In this document: positions 33,899-43,317 of the stretch, piece by piece
Layout: the number at the start of each line of letters is the position of its first letter
How positions within the stretch are numbered: the stretch's first letter is position 1
Assembly: GCA_947632175.1 (NCBI GenBank)
Contig: CANROC010000010.1
Span: forward strand, 1-64,000
Direction of reading: 5' to 3'
Source: an uncultured Oscillospiraceae bacterium
GTDB taxonomy: Bacteria; Bacillota; Clostridia; Oscillospirales; Oscillospiraceae
Length of the DNA stretch: 64,000 bases
Position numbers and translations under genes: made by a program
Notes under the pieces: generated by a model
Told to the model about the DNA's origin: nothing
Seen by the model: the letters and a program-made list of their open reading frames with translations, nothing else
Database searches by the model: none

Positions 33899-35251
33899 TT
33901 ATCCAATCAGCTTCTCCACCAGCGACACGCCGCTGCCGGTGGTGTTGTAGATGTTGAGGCAGAAGATCACGTCCTGAATGCCTTTCTCCGCCACGAAATC
34001 CGGCAGCTTCTCTTTGAAATACCGGAAGTCGATCCAGTACACATACTCATAGTGGTCCACCATAAACGGCACGAAAGCGTTCCCGAAGGAGTCCTTGACG
34101 ATGACGCAGGCGCTGCCGTCGGTGATGGCGGGGTTGTGGGCCCAGGCCAGGGACTGGTCGGACCCGGCAAAGCAGTAATACTTGTTGCCGGCGCCGTACT
34201 TCTCCGCGTTCATGACAATGTTCCACTTGATCTCCTGGCCCTTGTTGTCCACATAGGTCATGCTGTTGGTCCCCATGGGCACAAAGGCCTCCACCGTGTC
34301 GGGGTTATTCTTCATGCCCTTGGACTGGGTATCCGCGTAGAACGACCCCAGGAACCCCGGATACTCCCGCCTTTCGAAGTCCTCCAGCGCGTGGGGCTCC
34401 AAGCCCATGGCCCCGCACAGCTCCACATAGCCGTAGTAGGCCCCCCGGGCCGTCCAGTGGTGGTCGGTGCGGAAGTAGATATACTCCGCGTTGTGCTTTT
34501 TCAGGATATCGTAGATGTTGACGGTATAGACGCCGGGGTCCGTTTGGCTGTTGATATACTCGATAGCCGCCCGCTGGTCGCTGGCCCCTATGCTGCTGAG
34601 CAGCGCCGGGTCCAGCATCACCCCGGAGCTTAAGGGGATGGGCATGGAGAAGACCCGCACGCCGTCCCCCATAAGCTCATGGGCGCGGCTCACCGCCCTG
34701 GCGTACCGCTCAGTGCCGCTCCTGTTGAAGTAGTAGAGGCCGTAGGCGCTGTCCCCGATGGTGTAGATCGACCCCATCATCTCGCCCTGCTGATGCACGG
34801 TGCCGTCCGGCAGTGTCTCCTCGGGCTCGGTGGCAGGCGTTGCGAGGGGCTCGGTGGCCTCCGTGGACGGCGTGGTCGCCGGCGGGTCCGTGATCTCCGG
34901 GATGTCGTCGGCCTTCTGGCCGTCATCCTTGATGATGATCCGCTCGCTTTGGCTGCCGTAGAGCGCCTGGAGCCGGTGATTGGCGGCAATGAGGCCCTCC
35001 CGCAGGGGATAGGTGTCCGCGTACCACAGGTCGAGCCCGGTGCCGAAGCTCCCGTCCAGCACGCCCTTCACCGTCAGCTTCGGGAAGGCCGTCAGCTCCC
35101 GCTTTTCGATCTCCGACACCTCCGGCCGCAGGAACCACAGCCCTCCGATGACCGCGAAAACGCCGAGGGCGGCAAAAAAGAGGCCGTTTTTCAGCCGGTA
35201 TATTTTTCTGAGCTTTTCTTTCGCTCTCTCTTTTTCCGATTTCTCTCTCAT
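33899..35251 (-). CDS. DHHW family membrane-anchored protein (AlgX/AlgJ-like partner of MBOAT)
   Basis: 450 aa. A basic N-terminus (REKSEKERAKEKLRKIYRLKN) and one membrane helix (about 24-43) precede an extracytoplasmic domain with the family signature FRTDHHWTARGAYYGY and a C-terminal VIVKDSFGNAFVPFMVDHYEYVYWIDFRYF. A T/P/E-rich linker (PPATTPSTEATEPLATPATEPEE-type) separates anchor and domain. In AlgI/AlgX and DltB/DltD-like pairs such a protein completes acyl transfer to a cell-surface polymer outside the membrane. ATG 35251 has GGGAGAG 5 nt upstream, and the gene follows the MBOAT gene by 18 nt. Confidence 0.82.
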   Translation of the reverse strand: MREKSEKERAKEKLRKIYRLKNGLFFAALGVFAVIGGLWFLRPEVSEIEKRELTAFPKLTVKGVLDGSFGTGLDLWYADTYPLREGLIAANHRLQALYGSQSERIIIKDDGQKADDIPEITDPPATTPSTEATEPLATPATEPEETLPDGTVHQQGEMMGSIYTIGDSAYGLYYFNRSGTERYARAVSRAHELMGDGVRVFSMPIPLSSGVMLDPALLSSIGASDQRAAIEYINSQTDPGVYTVNIYDILKKHNAEYIYFRTDHHWTARGAYYGYVELCGAMGLEPHALEDFERREYPGFLGSFYADTQSKGMKNNPDTVEAFVPMGTNSMTYVDNKGQEIKWNIVMNAEKYGAGNKYYCFAGSDQSLAWAHNPAITDGSACVIVKDSFGNAFVPFMVDHYEYVYWIDFRYFKEKLPDFVAEKGIQDVIFCLNIYNTTGSGVSLVEKLIG

Positions 35252-35269
35252 GAACTCTCCCAAACCCTG

Positions 35270-36700
35270 TCAGAACCTCCAATAGAGGAACGGATTGTAG
35301 CTGTTCCCCACCAGCGCCATGGCGGACACCACCAGCAGCAGCACCGGATGGACCGCCTCCACCACCGCGTAAGCGGTCATCGCCCCGCCGCTCCTGACGG
35401 AGCGCTTTTTGAGGCGCAGGCGCAGATTCGTGACCAGCGGCGTACACGCCACCGCCGACACCAGCAGCAACGCCCAGTTGGAGGTGAAGGTGAGGCGCGC
35501 CGTCAGCGGCCCCGCGGCGTTGGCGTTGAGCCCGAAAAGCCCCCGGAGCACCGCCCCCAGGGACGCCATGTCCTCGAATCGGAAGAGGATCCAACCGAAG
35601 AAGACGACGGCCAGCACCGCCGCGTGCCGCAGAAAGCCGGGGATCTTCTCCATCCTCTCCCCCAGCGCGAACTTCTCAAACACCAGGAAGACGAAGTAGT
35701 AAAGCCCCCACAGCACGTAGTTCCAGGACGCCCCGTGCCAAAGCCCCGTGAGGCTCCAGACGATCAGGAGGTTCAGCACCTGCCGCCCCTTGCCCCGCCG
35801 GTTGCCGCCCAGGGGGATGTACACATAGTCCCGGAAGAAATTCCCCAGCGTCATGTGCCAGCTGCGCCAGAAGTCCGTGACGGACCCGGACAGGTACGGA
35901 TAGTCGAAGTTCTCCGGGTAGTGGAACCCGCACATGAGCCCCATCCCCACGGCCATGTCGGAGTAAGCGGAGAAATCGAGGTATATCTGCAGCATCCACG
36001 CCGCCCCGGAGAGCCACAGCCCCGCCGTGCTCTGCGCCGCCAGCGCGGCGGCGTCGCCGCTGAAAAAGACGTCGGCCACGGCGGCGCAGGCGTTGGCCAG
36101 CACGGCTTTTTTGGCAAGTCCCACGGTGAACCGGCTGATGCCCCGGGACATCTGGGCGGTGGTGACGTGCCGCTCCTCGATCTGGCTGGCCACCTCGCCG
36201 TAGCGCACGATAGGTCCGGCCACGCACTGGTGGAAAAGGCTGGCGTACAGCAGGAGCTTCCAGAATTTCCTCTGGGCCTTCACCTGTCTCCGGTACACAT
36301 CCGCCACGTAGGAAATGAGCTGGAAGGTATAAAACGAGATGCCCAGCGGCAGGACGATCTCCGGCACCTTCTCCGGCACGCCGAAGAGGAGCCGCACATT
36401 CTCCAAAAGGAACCCGGTATATTTAAAGGTCCCCAGCACCAACAGCAAAATGGTGACGCACAACCCCAGCAGTCTCTTGCGCGCCCGCCCGTCGCTGATC
36501 TCAAGGAAGAGCCCCAAAAACCAGCAAACCGCCGTGTCAAAAAGCAAAATGGCCGTAAACGTCAGCGACGCCCAGCTGTAAAAGACGAGAGAGGAGACGA
36601 GAAGGCAGATATTCTTCGCCCTGATGCTCCGGCACAGACTGTGTGCCAGCAGATTCAGGACCAGAAACGCGAAAACGAAGATCATGCTGGAAAAAACCAT
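35270..36700 (-). CDS. MBOAT family membrane O-acyltransferase (AlgI/DltB-like)
   Basis: 476 aa, polytopic. Family features are LPLGISFYTFQLISYVADVYR, YLDFSAYSDMAVGMGLMCGFHYPENFDYPY, FWRSWHMTLGNFFRDYVYIPLGGNR and the catalytic histidine in GLWHGASWNYVLWG. It would move an acyl group, commonly acetyl, across the membrane to an exopolysaccharide or wall polymer. It forms a two-gene operon with the downstream DHHW gene. Start ATG 36700 has AAAAGGTGG upstream. The polymer cannot be named from this window. Confidence 0.9.
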   Translation of the reverse strand: MVFSSMIFVFAFLVLNLLAHSLCRSIRAKNICLLVSSLVFYSWASLTFTAILLFDTAVCWFLGLFLEISDGRARKRLLGLCVTILLLVLGTFKYTGFLLENVRLLFGVPEKVPEIVLPLGISFYTFQLISYVADVYRRQVKAQRKFWKLLLYASLFHQCVAGPIVRYGEVASQIEERHVTTAQMSRGISRFTVGLAKKAVLANACAAVADVFFSGDAAALAAQSTAGLWLSGAAWMLQIYLDFSAYSDMAVGMGLMCGFHYPENFDYPYLSGSVTDFWRSWHMTLGNFFRDYVYIPLGGNRRGKGRQVLNLLIVWSLTGLWHGASWNYVLWGLYYFVFLVFEKFALGERMEKIPGFLRHAAVLAVVFFGWILFRFEDMASLGAVLRGLFGLNANAAGPLTARLTFTSNWALLLVSAVACTPLVTNLRLRLKKRSVRSGGAMTAYAVVEAVHPVLLLVVSAMALVGNSYNPFLYWRF

Positions 36701-36834
36701 GGGAGGCCACCTTTTCTCTCTGTCCGCCCGCCGGGGGTCGTCTTCTGCGCGTTAAAACGCTCTATCATAATAATACCCACAAACGCCAAAAACTCACAGC
36801 AAAAAACAAAAAATTTTTCCTCGCCTCAGGACAG

Positions 36835-36871
36835 AAAAAACGGCCCGGACCAGCGGTCCGAGCCGTTTTTT
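36835..36871. terminator. Terminator downstream of the SDR gene
   Basis: Imperfect 17-bp stem (36835-36844 pairs 36862-36871; 36846-36851 pairs 36855-36860) with A6 and T6 flanks. It lies 43 nt after the leftward SDR gene stop and would act in either direction. The rest of 36701-36834 is A/T-rich and probably holds the MBOAT promoter, which I could not pinpoint. Confidence 0.8.
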
Positions 36872-36914
36872 GGTTTTTCGGTGGGAAAAGGATAAGCCTT
36901 ACGCGCCCTTACGC

Positions 36915-37715
36915 TCAGTCGTTGCCGGGCTGCTTGCCGATGTAGGCCAGGATGCCGCCGTCCACATAGAGGATGTGGCCGTTGACGAAATCGGAGGCCG
37001 GGGAGGCCAGGAACACCGCCGGGCCCGCCAGATCCTCCGCCTCGCCCCAGCGCTCCGCGGGGGTCTTGGCGATGATGAACTGGTCGAAGGGGTGGCGGCT
37101 GCCGTCAGGCTGCTTTTCGCGAAGCGGCGCGGTCTGGGGCGTGGCGATGTAGCCGGGCCCGATGCCGTTGCACTGGATGTTGTACTGGCCGTACTCGGAG
37201 GCGATGTTCTTCGTGAGCATCTTCAGGCCCCCCTTGGCCGCCGCGTAAGCGGAGACGGTCTCACGGCCCAGCTCGCTCATCATGGAGCAGATGTTGATGA
37301 TCTTGCCGCCGCCCTGATCGATCATGTCGGGGATGACGGCCTTGGACATGATGAAGGGCCCGTTAAGGTCGATGTCGATGACCTTTCTGAACTGCGCGGC
37401 GGTCATGTCGCACATGGGGATGCGCATGATGATACCGGCGTTGTTGACGAGAATGTTGATGTGGCCCACCTCTTCGGTGACCTTCTTCACAAGCTCCGCC
37501 ACGGCGATCTCGTCGGTGACGTCGCACACATACCCGTGGGCCTCGATGCCGGCCTCCTTATAAGCGGCCAGCCCCTTGTCCACCAGCTCCTGCTTGATGT
37601 CGTTAAAGACGATGGTAGCGCCGGCGGACGCCATGCCCTTGGCGATAGCGAACCCGATGCCGTAGGAAGCGCCGGTGATCAATGCGACCTTTCCCTTCAA
37701 GCTGAAATCAACCAT
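36915..37715 (-). CDS. Short-chain dehydrogenase/reductase, gluconate 5-dehydrogenase-like
   Basis: 266 aa classical SDR. The cofactor loop is TGASYGIGFAIAKG (14-27), the NNAG motif is LVNNAGIIMRIP and the active site is ICSMMSELGRETVSAYAAAKGG (Ser, Tyr, Lys). An extended substrate loop (TAPLREKQPDGSRHPFDQFI) and the overall match suggest the GNO/IdnO-type keto-sugar reductase group found in clostridia. A KduD-like function is an alternative. No sugar-acid genes flank it. It is monocistronic with a near-consensus promoter and a terminator. Confidence 0.78.
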   Translation of the reverse strand: MVDFSLKGKVALITGASYGIGFAIAKGMASAGATIVFNDIKQELVDKGLAAYKEAGIEAHGYVCDVTDEIAVAELVKKVTEEVGHINILVNNAGIIMRIPMCDMTAAQFRKVIDIDLNGPFIMSKAVIPDMIDQGGGKIINICSMMSELGRETVSAYAAAKGGLKMLTKNIASEYGQYNIQCNGIGPGYIATPQTAPLREKQPDGSRHPFDQFIIAKTPAERWGEAEDLAGPAVFLASPASDFVNGHILYVDGGILAYIGKQPGND

Positions 37716-37778
37716 AAGAAACCCTCCCTGTAAAAATTTTTCGTTAGTTTGCGGAATCCCCCGCCACTATTACCATCA

Positions 37779-37806
37779 ATTATAGCACAAGTGAACAAAA
37801 TGTCAA
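37779..37806 (-). promoter_or_regulatory. Promoter of the SDR gene
   Basis: Minus strand TTGACA (37806-37801), 16-nt spacer, TATAAT (37784-37779), both perfect consensus hexamers. The start codon lies 63 nt downstream with GGGAGGG before it. Confidence 0.85.
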
Positions 37807-37841
37807 ACAAAACTCAGAAATTTTTCCCTTTCCCCTCTTTC

Positions 37842-37873
37842 CCCCTCCAACGGAGGGGCGGCACGAAGCGCCG
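37842..37873. repeat. C/G-rich dispersed hairpin, family 2
   Basis: CCCCTCC (37842-37848) pairs with GGAGGGG (37852-37858) and is followed by CGGCACGAAGCGCCGG. The same arrangement, with a GCGAAGCGCCGG tail, occurs inside the prophage at 55547-55584. It lies in the 568-nt gap 37716-38283. Confidence 0.55.
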
Positions 37874-37934
37874 GGGTGGTTCTAAAATCCGACATCCCGC
37901 GGCGACGGGAAAAAGCTATGCGGCTTGCGCCGCA

Positions 37935-37981
37935 TCAGGTTGTCAAAAAACTCAAATCGAGCATTTTTTCCGGCGGCATGT
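37935..37981. repeat. Partial copy C of the modular hairpin repeat
   Basis: These 47 nt are an exact reverse complement of 33808-33854 in copy A (read outward: TCAGGTTGTC ... GGCGGCATGT). The hairpin core of the repeat is missing here. Just left, GCGGC/GCCGC palindrome sequence (37918-37934) is unrelated to copy A. Confidence 0.8.
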
Positions 37982-38032
37982 GCTCCATTTAATAGGGAAA
38001 CAAAGTGAACCATGGGGTAAGGCGGTACAGAA

Positions 38033-38077
38033 AAAATCAACAAGGCAGCTTAAATATTCGGCTGCCTTGTTGATTTT
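38033..38077. terminator. Long bidirectional stem-loop between SDR and adhesin genes
   Basis: A 17-bp perfect stem (38033-38049 with 38061-38077) has an 11-nt loop, A-rich on the left and ending in TTTT on the right. It lies beyond the adhesin gene's 3' end and the SDR promoter, insulating the two. Confidence 0.75.
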
Positions 38078-38163
38078 ATAATATACCATCTTCCGGTCTG
38101 CCCTTCGTTGGGTGTAGTCTTATTTTGCAATTTCTTCTCCAAAGCACATGAAGACAGTCATAA

Positions 38164-38194
38164 CCCGCGGCGCGGATGGGAACCGCGCCGCGGG
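38164..38194 (-). terminator. Stem-loop downstream of the adhesin gene
   Basis: A 12-bp perfect stem CCCGCGGCGCGG/CCGCGCCGCGGG (38164-38175, 38183-38194) is followed on the minus strand by TTATGACTGTC. A second G/C hairpin is at 38226-38250. Neither has a clear T run, so termination may rely on the stems together with 38033-38077. Confidence 0.5.
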
Positions 38195-38283
38195 AGATGA
38201 AAGGAGTCCTGTGGGGTCCCGGGGACGGGGCGGCCGGCAGTGCCGCCCCGAGGGGGGCCTTGAGGAAAGCTATGGAAGAAAGC

Positions 38284-41200
38284 TTATTCAGCGGGCCGGA
38301 GGTAGCGGGTCAGCATCGCGGCCACTTCGCAGCGCTCGGCTGTGGCGCCAGGCTCGATGGTGGTGGCCGTCCGGCCGTTGATGATTCCGTTCTGGACGCA
38401 CCAGCTCATGGCCTCCAGGGCCCAATCGCCGATGTCCGCAACGTCGGTATAAGTCGCCGGGATGGTGTACTCGGGATCGGCCTCCTCGCCGATGCTCTCG
38501 GCGTAGCGGTAGAGCATGACGGCCAGCTCCTCGCGAGTGACGGCCTGGTCGGGCTTGAAGGACCCGTCCTCGTACCCGTTGACGATCCCCTCGCCGGAAG
38601 CCCACTGAACGGCGGCGTAGAACCAGTCGTTCTCGGCCACATCCGTGAAGGTCAGCACGTCCTCCCCGGCGTCCTTCTGGCCGCTGAGGTTCCAGAGGAC
38701 CGTGGCCAGCTCCGCGCGGGTGAGCACGTCATGGGGCTTAAAGGTCCCGTCCTCGTAGCCGTTCATGATGCCGTTGTCAATGACGTAATCGGCGTAGTCG
38801 TGGTACCACTCGGTGACGTCGATGTCGGGGAACAGGTCGGCGGGGCAGTCCTCCACGAAAGCGCCCTTGACGGTGACGGGCGTGGCGGCGGGCATCACGA
38901 AGCTGTAGGTGCCGTCCTCGTTCTCGGTGACGGCGACTTCGCTGCCGTCAGCGTCGGTGACGGTGAGGCCGTCGGCCTTCATGCCCTCGTCGGGGGTAAG
39001 CGTGGCGGTGACGGTCTCCCCCGCCTTGGCGGTGGTGGAGCTCAGCGTCACGGTGCCGCCCTCGGTCTCCTCCACTTTCGCGGTGGTCTCGGCGGGCCTG
39101 GAGGGCGAGACGGGGGCCACGTACTTCACGGTGTAGGTGCTGCCGTCTTGGGTGACGTGATAGTTGCCGTTGTCGTTGACGGTGACGTCGATGTCGTCCA
39201 CGCCCTCGCCGGCCACGATATCAAAGCTCAGTTCCTTCGCCGGCGCGGTCGCGGTCAGCGCCTCGTCGGTGAGGACCTCGATGGTCTCGCCGTCCTGGAC
39301 GTGGTCAAGGGCGTCCTGGAGAGTGTCGTACAGGGTATCGCCAATCTCAGCCTGGGCGGTCGTGGTGTTGCGGATCTCAAAGGTGGAGAATCCGTCGGGA
39401 TTAGTGAAGGTCACAGCATCGTCTTTCACACTGCCGGTGTACCAGTGGACCTTACCGTCCTCTTTGGTGTGCTTGATGTAAACCGTAGCGCCGTCACCGG
39501 CAAATTCGGCGGGAAGCGGGACGGTAACCGTTACGGGGCGATGGATCTCCATCTCGATCCAGCCATTTTCGTCCGCACCCTCTAGCTCTTTGCTCAATAC
39601 CTTTTCGGTATCACTCTCGGTTCCGGTCGGTTTGTCCGCGCTGTTGGTAGCGACCACCTGATACTTGGGCGTGATCTCCAGCGTCAGGACGTCGTTAGTC
39701 TGACCCTCGCCGGAATTATGCTCATAGCCGGTCACCTTGATGTCCAGCTTGGTCTCCACATGGATATAGCCCAGACCGTCGGGAGACGTGTAATCTTCTC
39801 CAACTGTATCCCGCAGCTCGGTCAGGACTTCCGGCGTCAGAACAGAATTCGTTGTGCTGTTAAAGCTATCCGCTGTAAACTCTGTATCATGAGCGTCCTC
39901 ATTGTCAAAGTCAACGACGGGCGTATCCACGATCATCTCGACTTCTTTCAGAATGATCTTACCGCCTTCGTCGAGCGCGAGGGTATAGTTCAACCCGTCA
40001 TAGGTGAACTTCCCAAGGTCGTCGTCCGTGATCGTGTACTCCTCCCCCGCCTTGACCAGGACAAAGCCGTCTTTTTCCTGAACCGCATAGAGGCGAATGT
40101 CCGCGCCGTCCGTCAGCGCGCCGGTAAGGGTGATCAGGTTCTCGCCGATTGAAGAAGCGATACCGTTGATGTACAGGTTACCCGCGCCGATGCCGCTGCC
40201 GGTGTTGTCGCTGATCACAGGCGCGCCGCTCAGAGAAACCGTCCCGCTGTTGCGTACATATACGCCGCCGCCGTTTGTCGACGCGGTGTTGCCGGTGATA
40301 GTTCCGCCGGTCAATTCAAAGGAGCCGCTGTCCACAACTACGCCGCCGCCGATTGCCTTCGAGGAATTGCCGGTAATGTCGCCGCCAGTCATGGTAAAGG
40401 TCGTACCGCTGTTGAAAACATACACTCCGCCGCCGCCCGTGGCGCCCGCAGCGTTCTCGCTGATGCTGCCGCCGGACATAGTGACGGTTCCCGCAGTCTG
40501 ATAGATGCCCGCACCGTAGGTTGCAGTATTTCGAGAGATTTCACCATATTCAATAATAACCGAATTAGTGACGGTCGAACTACTAGACTTTGACAGGGTG
40601 ATCCCGCCGCCGCCAACACCCGCGACGTTCTCCGTGACCTTTCCGCCGGTCATTTTGAAAGATCCGATTGTTCTAGTGCCTCCATAAACATAAACACCGC
40701 CGCCGTTTCTCGTCGCGGTATTTCCCGAGATCTCACCGCCGTTCATGGTAAAAGCATCCCTAACAAAAACGCCACCGCCGTCGCTCGTGGCAGTATTGCC
40801 TACGATTTTGGCGTCTCCAGACACTGTGAAGCTGGTCCCTGTATCATGATAGACCCCGCCGCCGTTGGCCGCTGTGTTATCGAAAATGCTCCCTCCGGTC
40901 ATAACCACCGGTTTAGAACCAACAACGTATATTCCTCCGCCGCCGCCATTTGTGGCTTTATTGTGCGCGATGGAGCCGCCGAAAATGTTGACCGTTCCGC
41001 TGCCGCTGTAAGAGATACCGCCGCCATCGCCGCTCTTCTTATTATACTGGATGAAGCCGCCATTCATCTCGAGGGATCCGCCGCCATTCAAATATACGCC
41101 GCTGCCCGCGCACCCCGCGATGCTGCCGCTCTCCAAAACGAGAGTACCGCCAGCTTGCGCGCGAATCCCGCCGCCGCTTTTGTTGGTAATTATGCCGCCG

Positions 41201-43065
41201 GTGATTTCAGCGCCCTCCGGCACATTGGAGATCGATTCGTGGATCGAAGCGTGTGCTGTCATGGGACTGCTGTCCATGATTGTCAGAGAAACGTTGCCGC
41301 CAAGTTTTGTTACATTAAATGCATATCCATCTCTTCCTGACTTATCCGCCGTCAGTATGCATCCGTTCAGATCGAGCGTAAAGCTGAATTCCACCGTCAA
41401 CCCTTCAAATTCCGCGTCCTTCAGGAGCCTTACGGTCTGTCCTTCCTCCACAGCGCCCAACGCCGCGTCGACAGAGGTGTAATACTTTTTCTGCTCCACG
41501 TTCATTGCCACAGGATCGGTGACTGCCTCGTCTTCAGGGATGCCGGCGGCTGTCACCGTCACATCCCCCGGTTCCGCAAACAGTCCGCTCTTGAACGTGA
41601 TCTTCAGCCTGCCCTCCGCGTCGAATCCTTTGGCGTAATGCGACGGATCGGCGGGCTCGCCGTCCTTTGTCACGGTGACGGCCGACAGCGGCGGCAGTAC
41701 ATACCCCTCTTCCACGGTGATGTAGCCATAGAACTCGCCGCCGAGCGAATAGTTGCCACGGGTGGCGGAGTCCTCCGTCTTGCTCAGGTATGTCAAATCA
41801 TAATTGATGTTGCAGAACGGAAGCGTGATCACAACGTCCGTAGTGCTGCCTGACCGGAAGTCGAACCCGTATTCGCCGTCCTTGTATTCCAACTTGGAAA
41901 TGTCGTCCTGGGTGATGGTGTAGCCATCATAGGGCACGGCAACCAGGGTGGGTCCGTTCATATTCGAGTACGGAGTCGGGTTTTCGCACTCCAGCTCGAT
42001 TTTATCTGTCAGTGCGGACTTGATCGACAGCTTAGAGCCGCTGCGAAGATAGATTCCCTCGATCTGGGCGCTGCCCCCGACGATAAACGGACCGCCCAGG
42101 GTATTGGCGTCAATTCCGTCTCCCTTGATACCAGCCGTATTGTTGTAAATTTTACCGCCGGTAATCGTCAATGACGTCCCGCCGTCTTTATCTGTGTTCG
42201 AGCCCATGGGATTATAAATCGCGCCGCCGAACTTATCCGCATGGTTATTGTAGATCTCGCCGCCGGTGATCACGACCTTGCGATTGCCGTAGATGGCGCC
42301 GCCGCAGCCCTGAATACTGTCGGTTCCATTAACCGTATTATCATGAATTTTTCCGCCTGCAATGGTGATCGTGGAATCTCCGGTGCCTTCGTCACGGATC
42401 GTGGCCTGATAAGCAGAGTTTTCTTTAATCTCTCCGTCATTCATTGTGAACCACAGCTTGCCGGACGGCAAGTCTTCATATGATCCGGATGCATTGAGGG
42501 TAATCACTGAAGATGATTTATAAGCCTCAATCGTGTTACCGCTGATTTCACCGCCGTTGATGGTGCAGGTGGATGTATATCCCCGTTGCGCGCTGACGTA
42601 GATAACCGTAATTGCGTTATTGGTCAGGACTGTGCCGTTACCGATGGTCACGGCTCCCCCGTTATCGACCCTGATAAGGTTGCCGGTCCCATTATTGCCG
42701 TCGATTTCGATATTTTCAAGCGTCAGGCTGCAATCAGGTTCATCGCCGGTGCCTCCTTTAAGGGTAAAGAGCACCGCACTATTATTAGTGTCGCCCCTTT
42801 TGAGCGTCGCGCCGTCGCCCTCGCCCACCAGCTTGATATGCTTCCCGCTGCTAAGGGTGAAGCCGCCGGTGCACTCAATTTCCCCGCTGACCTTGATTTC
42901 GACCGGTTCTTCCTTTGTGCCGCCGCTGGCATCGGCGATCGCCGTTTGCAGCTGGACAAAATCGGTGACCGGTTCCGGCCCGGCCGCCGCCGCGAACGCA
43001 GTTGCCGGCAGCAGCGTCACAACCATGACCAGCGCCAGCATCAGAGCAAATACTTTCTTTCGCAT
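38284..43065 (-). CDS. Beta-helix surface adhesin with three C-terminal SLH domains, probable phase-variable
   Basis: 1593 aa. Signal peptide MRKKVFALMLALVMVVTLLPATAFA. Residues about 60-400 and 620-1010 are right-handed parallel beta-helix repeats with recurring GGxIxxNTAxxGGGVYV units, like Pmp/adhesin repeats. An intervening region (about 410-600) has SVDAALGAVEEGQTVRLLKD. The C-terminal third has a Bacterial_repeat-like domain (EETEGGTVTLSSTTAKAG) and three SLH repeats (WYHDYADYVIDNGIMNGYEDG, WFYAAVQWASGEGIVNGYEDG, WALEAMSWCVQNGIINGR). It should be wall-anchored. ATG 43065 has AAGGAAGG at 9 nt; ATG 43071 is possible. Its 5' side is the invertible segment 43155-43418, and I find no other strong leftward promoter, so expression probably depends on inversion. 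Confidence 0.9.
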   Translation of the reverse strand: MRKKVFALMLALVMVVTLLPATAFAAAAGPEPVTDFVQLQTAIADASGGTKEEPVEIKVSGEIECTGGFTLSSGKHIKLVGEGDGATLKRGDTNNSAVLFTLKGGTGDEPDCSLTLENIEIDGNNGTGNLIRVDNGGAVTIGNGTVLTNNAITVIYVSAQRGYTSTCTINGGEISGNTIEAYKSSSVITLNASGSYEDLPSGKLWFTMNDGEIKENSAYQATIRDEGTGDSTITIAGGKIHDNTVNGTDSIQGCGGAIYGNRKVVITGGEIYNNHADKFGGAIYNPMGSNTDKDGGTSLTITGGKIYNNTAGIKGDGIDANTLGGPFIVGGSAQIEGIYLRSGSKLSIKSALTDKIELECENPTPYSNMNGPTLVAVPYDGYTITQDDISKLEYKDGEYGFDFRSGSTTDVVITLPFCNINYDLTYLSKTEDSATRGNYSLGGEFYGYITVEEGYVLPPLSAVTVTKDGEPADPSHYAKGFDAEGRLKITFKSGLFAEPGDVTVTAAGIPEDEAVTDPVAMNVEQKKYYTSVDAALGAVEEGQTVRLLKDAEFEGLTVEFSFTLDLNGCILTADKSGRDGYAFNVTKLGGNVSLTIMDSSPMTAHASIHESISNVPEGAEITGGIITNKSGGGIRAQAGGTLVLESGSIAGCAGSGVYLNGGGSLEMNGGFIQYNKKSGDGGGISYSGSGTVNIFGGSIAHNKATNGGGGGIYVVGSKPVVMTGGSIFDNTAANGGGVYHDTGTSFTVSGDAKIVGNTATSDGGGVFVRDAFTMNGGEISGNTATRNGGGVYVYGGTRTIGSFKMTGGKVTENVAGVGGGGITLSKSSSSTVTNSVIIEYGEISRNTATYGAGIYQTAGTVTMSGGSISENAAGATGGGGVYVFNSGTTFTMTGGDITGNSSKAIGGGVVVDSGSFELTGGTITGNTASTNGGGVYVRNSGTVSLSGAPVISDNTGSGIGAGNLYINGIASSIGENLITLTGALTDGADIRLYAVQEKDGFVLVKAGEEYTITDDDLGKFTYDGLNYTLALDEGGKIILKEVEMIVDTPVVDFDNEDAHDTEFTADSFNSTTNSVLTPEVLTELRDTVGEDYTSPDGLGYIHVETKLDIKVTGYEHNSGEGQTNDVLTLEITPKYQVVATNSADKPTGTESDTEKVLSKELEGADENGWIEMEIHRPVTVTVPLPAEFAGDGATVYIKHTKEDGKVHWYTGSVKDDAVTFTNPDGFSTFEIRNTTTAQAEIGDTLYDTLQDALDHVQDGETIEVLTDEALTATAPAKELSFDIVAGEGVDDIDVTVNDNGNYHVTQDGSTYTVKYVAPVSPSRPAETTAKVEETEGGTVTLSSTTAKAGETVTATLTPDEGMKADGLTVTDADGSEVAVTENEDGTYSFVMPAATPVTVKGAFVEDCPADLFPDIDVTEWYHDYADYVIDNGIMNGYEDGTFKPHDVLTRAELATVLWNLSGQKDAGEDVLTFTDVAENDWFYAAVQWASGEGIVNGYEDGSFKPDQAVTREELAVMLYRYAESIGEEADPEYTIPATYTDVADIGDWALEAMSWCVQNGIINGRTATTIEPGATAERCEVAAMLTRYLRPAE

Positions 43066-43154
43066 TGTCATTCACCTTCCTTAAAAAATGTGTTTTAGAT
43101 TTAGAAAAAGGAAATCCGTATCTCCCGCAGCCCACGACCTCCTTCCTTAAGCCT

Positions 43155-43175
43155 GTTTAGGACAAAATAAATATT
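43155..43175 (+). repeat. Left inverted repeat of the putative switch (21 bp)
   Basis: 21 nt beginning GTTTAGGACA and ending AATATT. It is a perfect reverse complement of 43398-43418. It sits 90 nt upstream of the adhesin start codon. Confidence 0.9.
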
Positions 43176-43253
43176 TTGTCACGAATGCCCCGCGCAAAGC
43201 CGTCAATTATTGCGTAAAGTTTACATAATTTGACAAATTTGGACACGAAAACA

Positions 43254-43286
43254 AGGACCGACGAAAATTTTTCGTTTTGCGGTCCT
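43254..43286. terminator. Hairpin within the invertible segment
   Basis: AGGACCG (43254-43260) pairs with CGGTCCT (43280-43286), with an AT-rich ACGAAAA/TTTTCGT inner arm. The minus strand continues TGTTTTCG and the plus strand reaches a T7 run at 43301-43307. It could stop leftward transcription coming from the recombinase gene. Confidence 0.5.
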
Positions 43287-43317
43287 GTTCATTGTGCAAT
43301 TTTTTTGTGGGATAGGC

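Noticed and set aside
34679-36895. 738-codon open frame on the plus strand across the MBOAT and DHHW genes
   Set aside because: Arginine/histidine/proline-rich with no recognisable domain; the minus-strand genes carry clear MBOAT and DHHW motifs.
40100-42800. Regularly spaced repeats in the adhesin gene looked at first like a CRISPR-like array
   Set aside because: The repeats are codon-periodic, degenerate and encode beta-helix turns (GGGVYV, NTAT); there are no conserved repeats separated by unique spacers and no cas genes.
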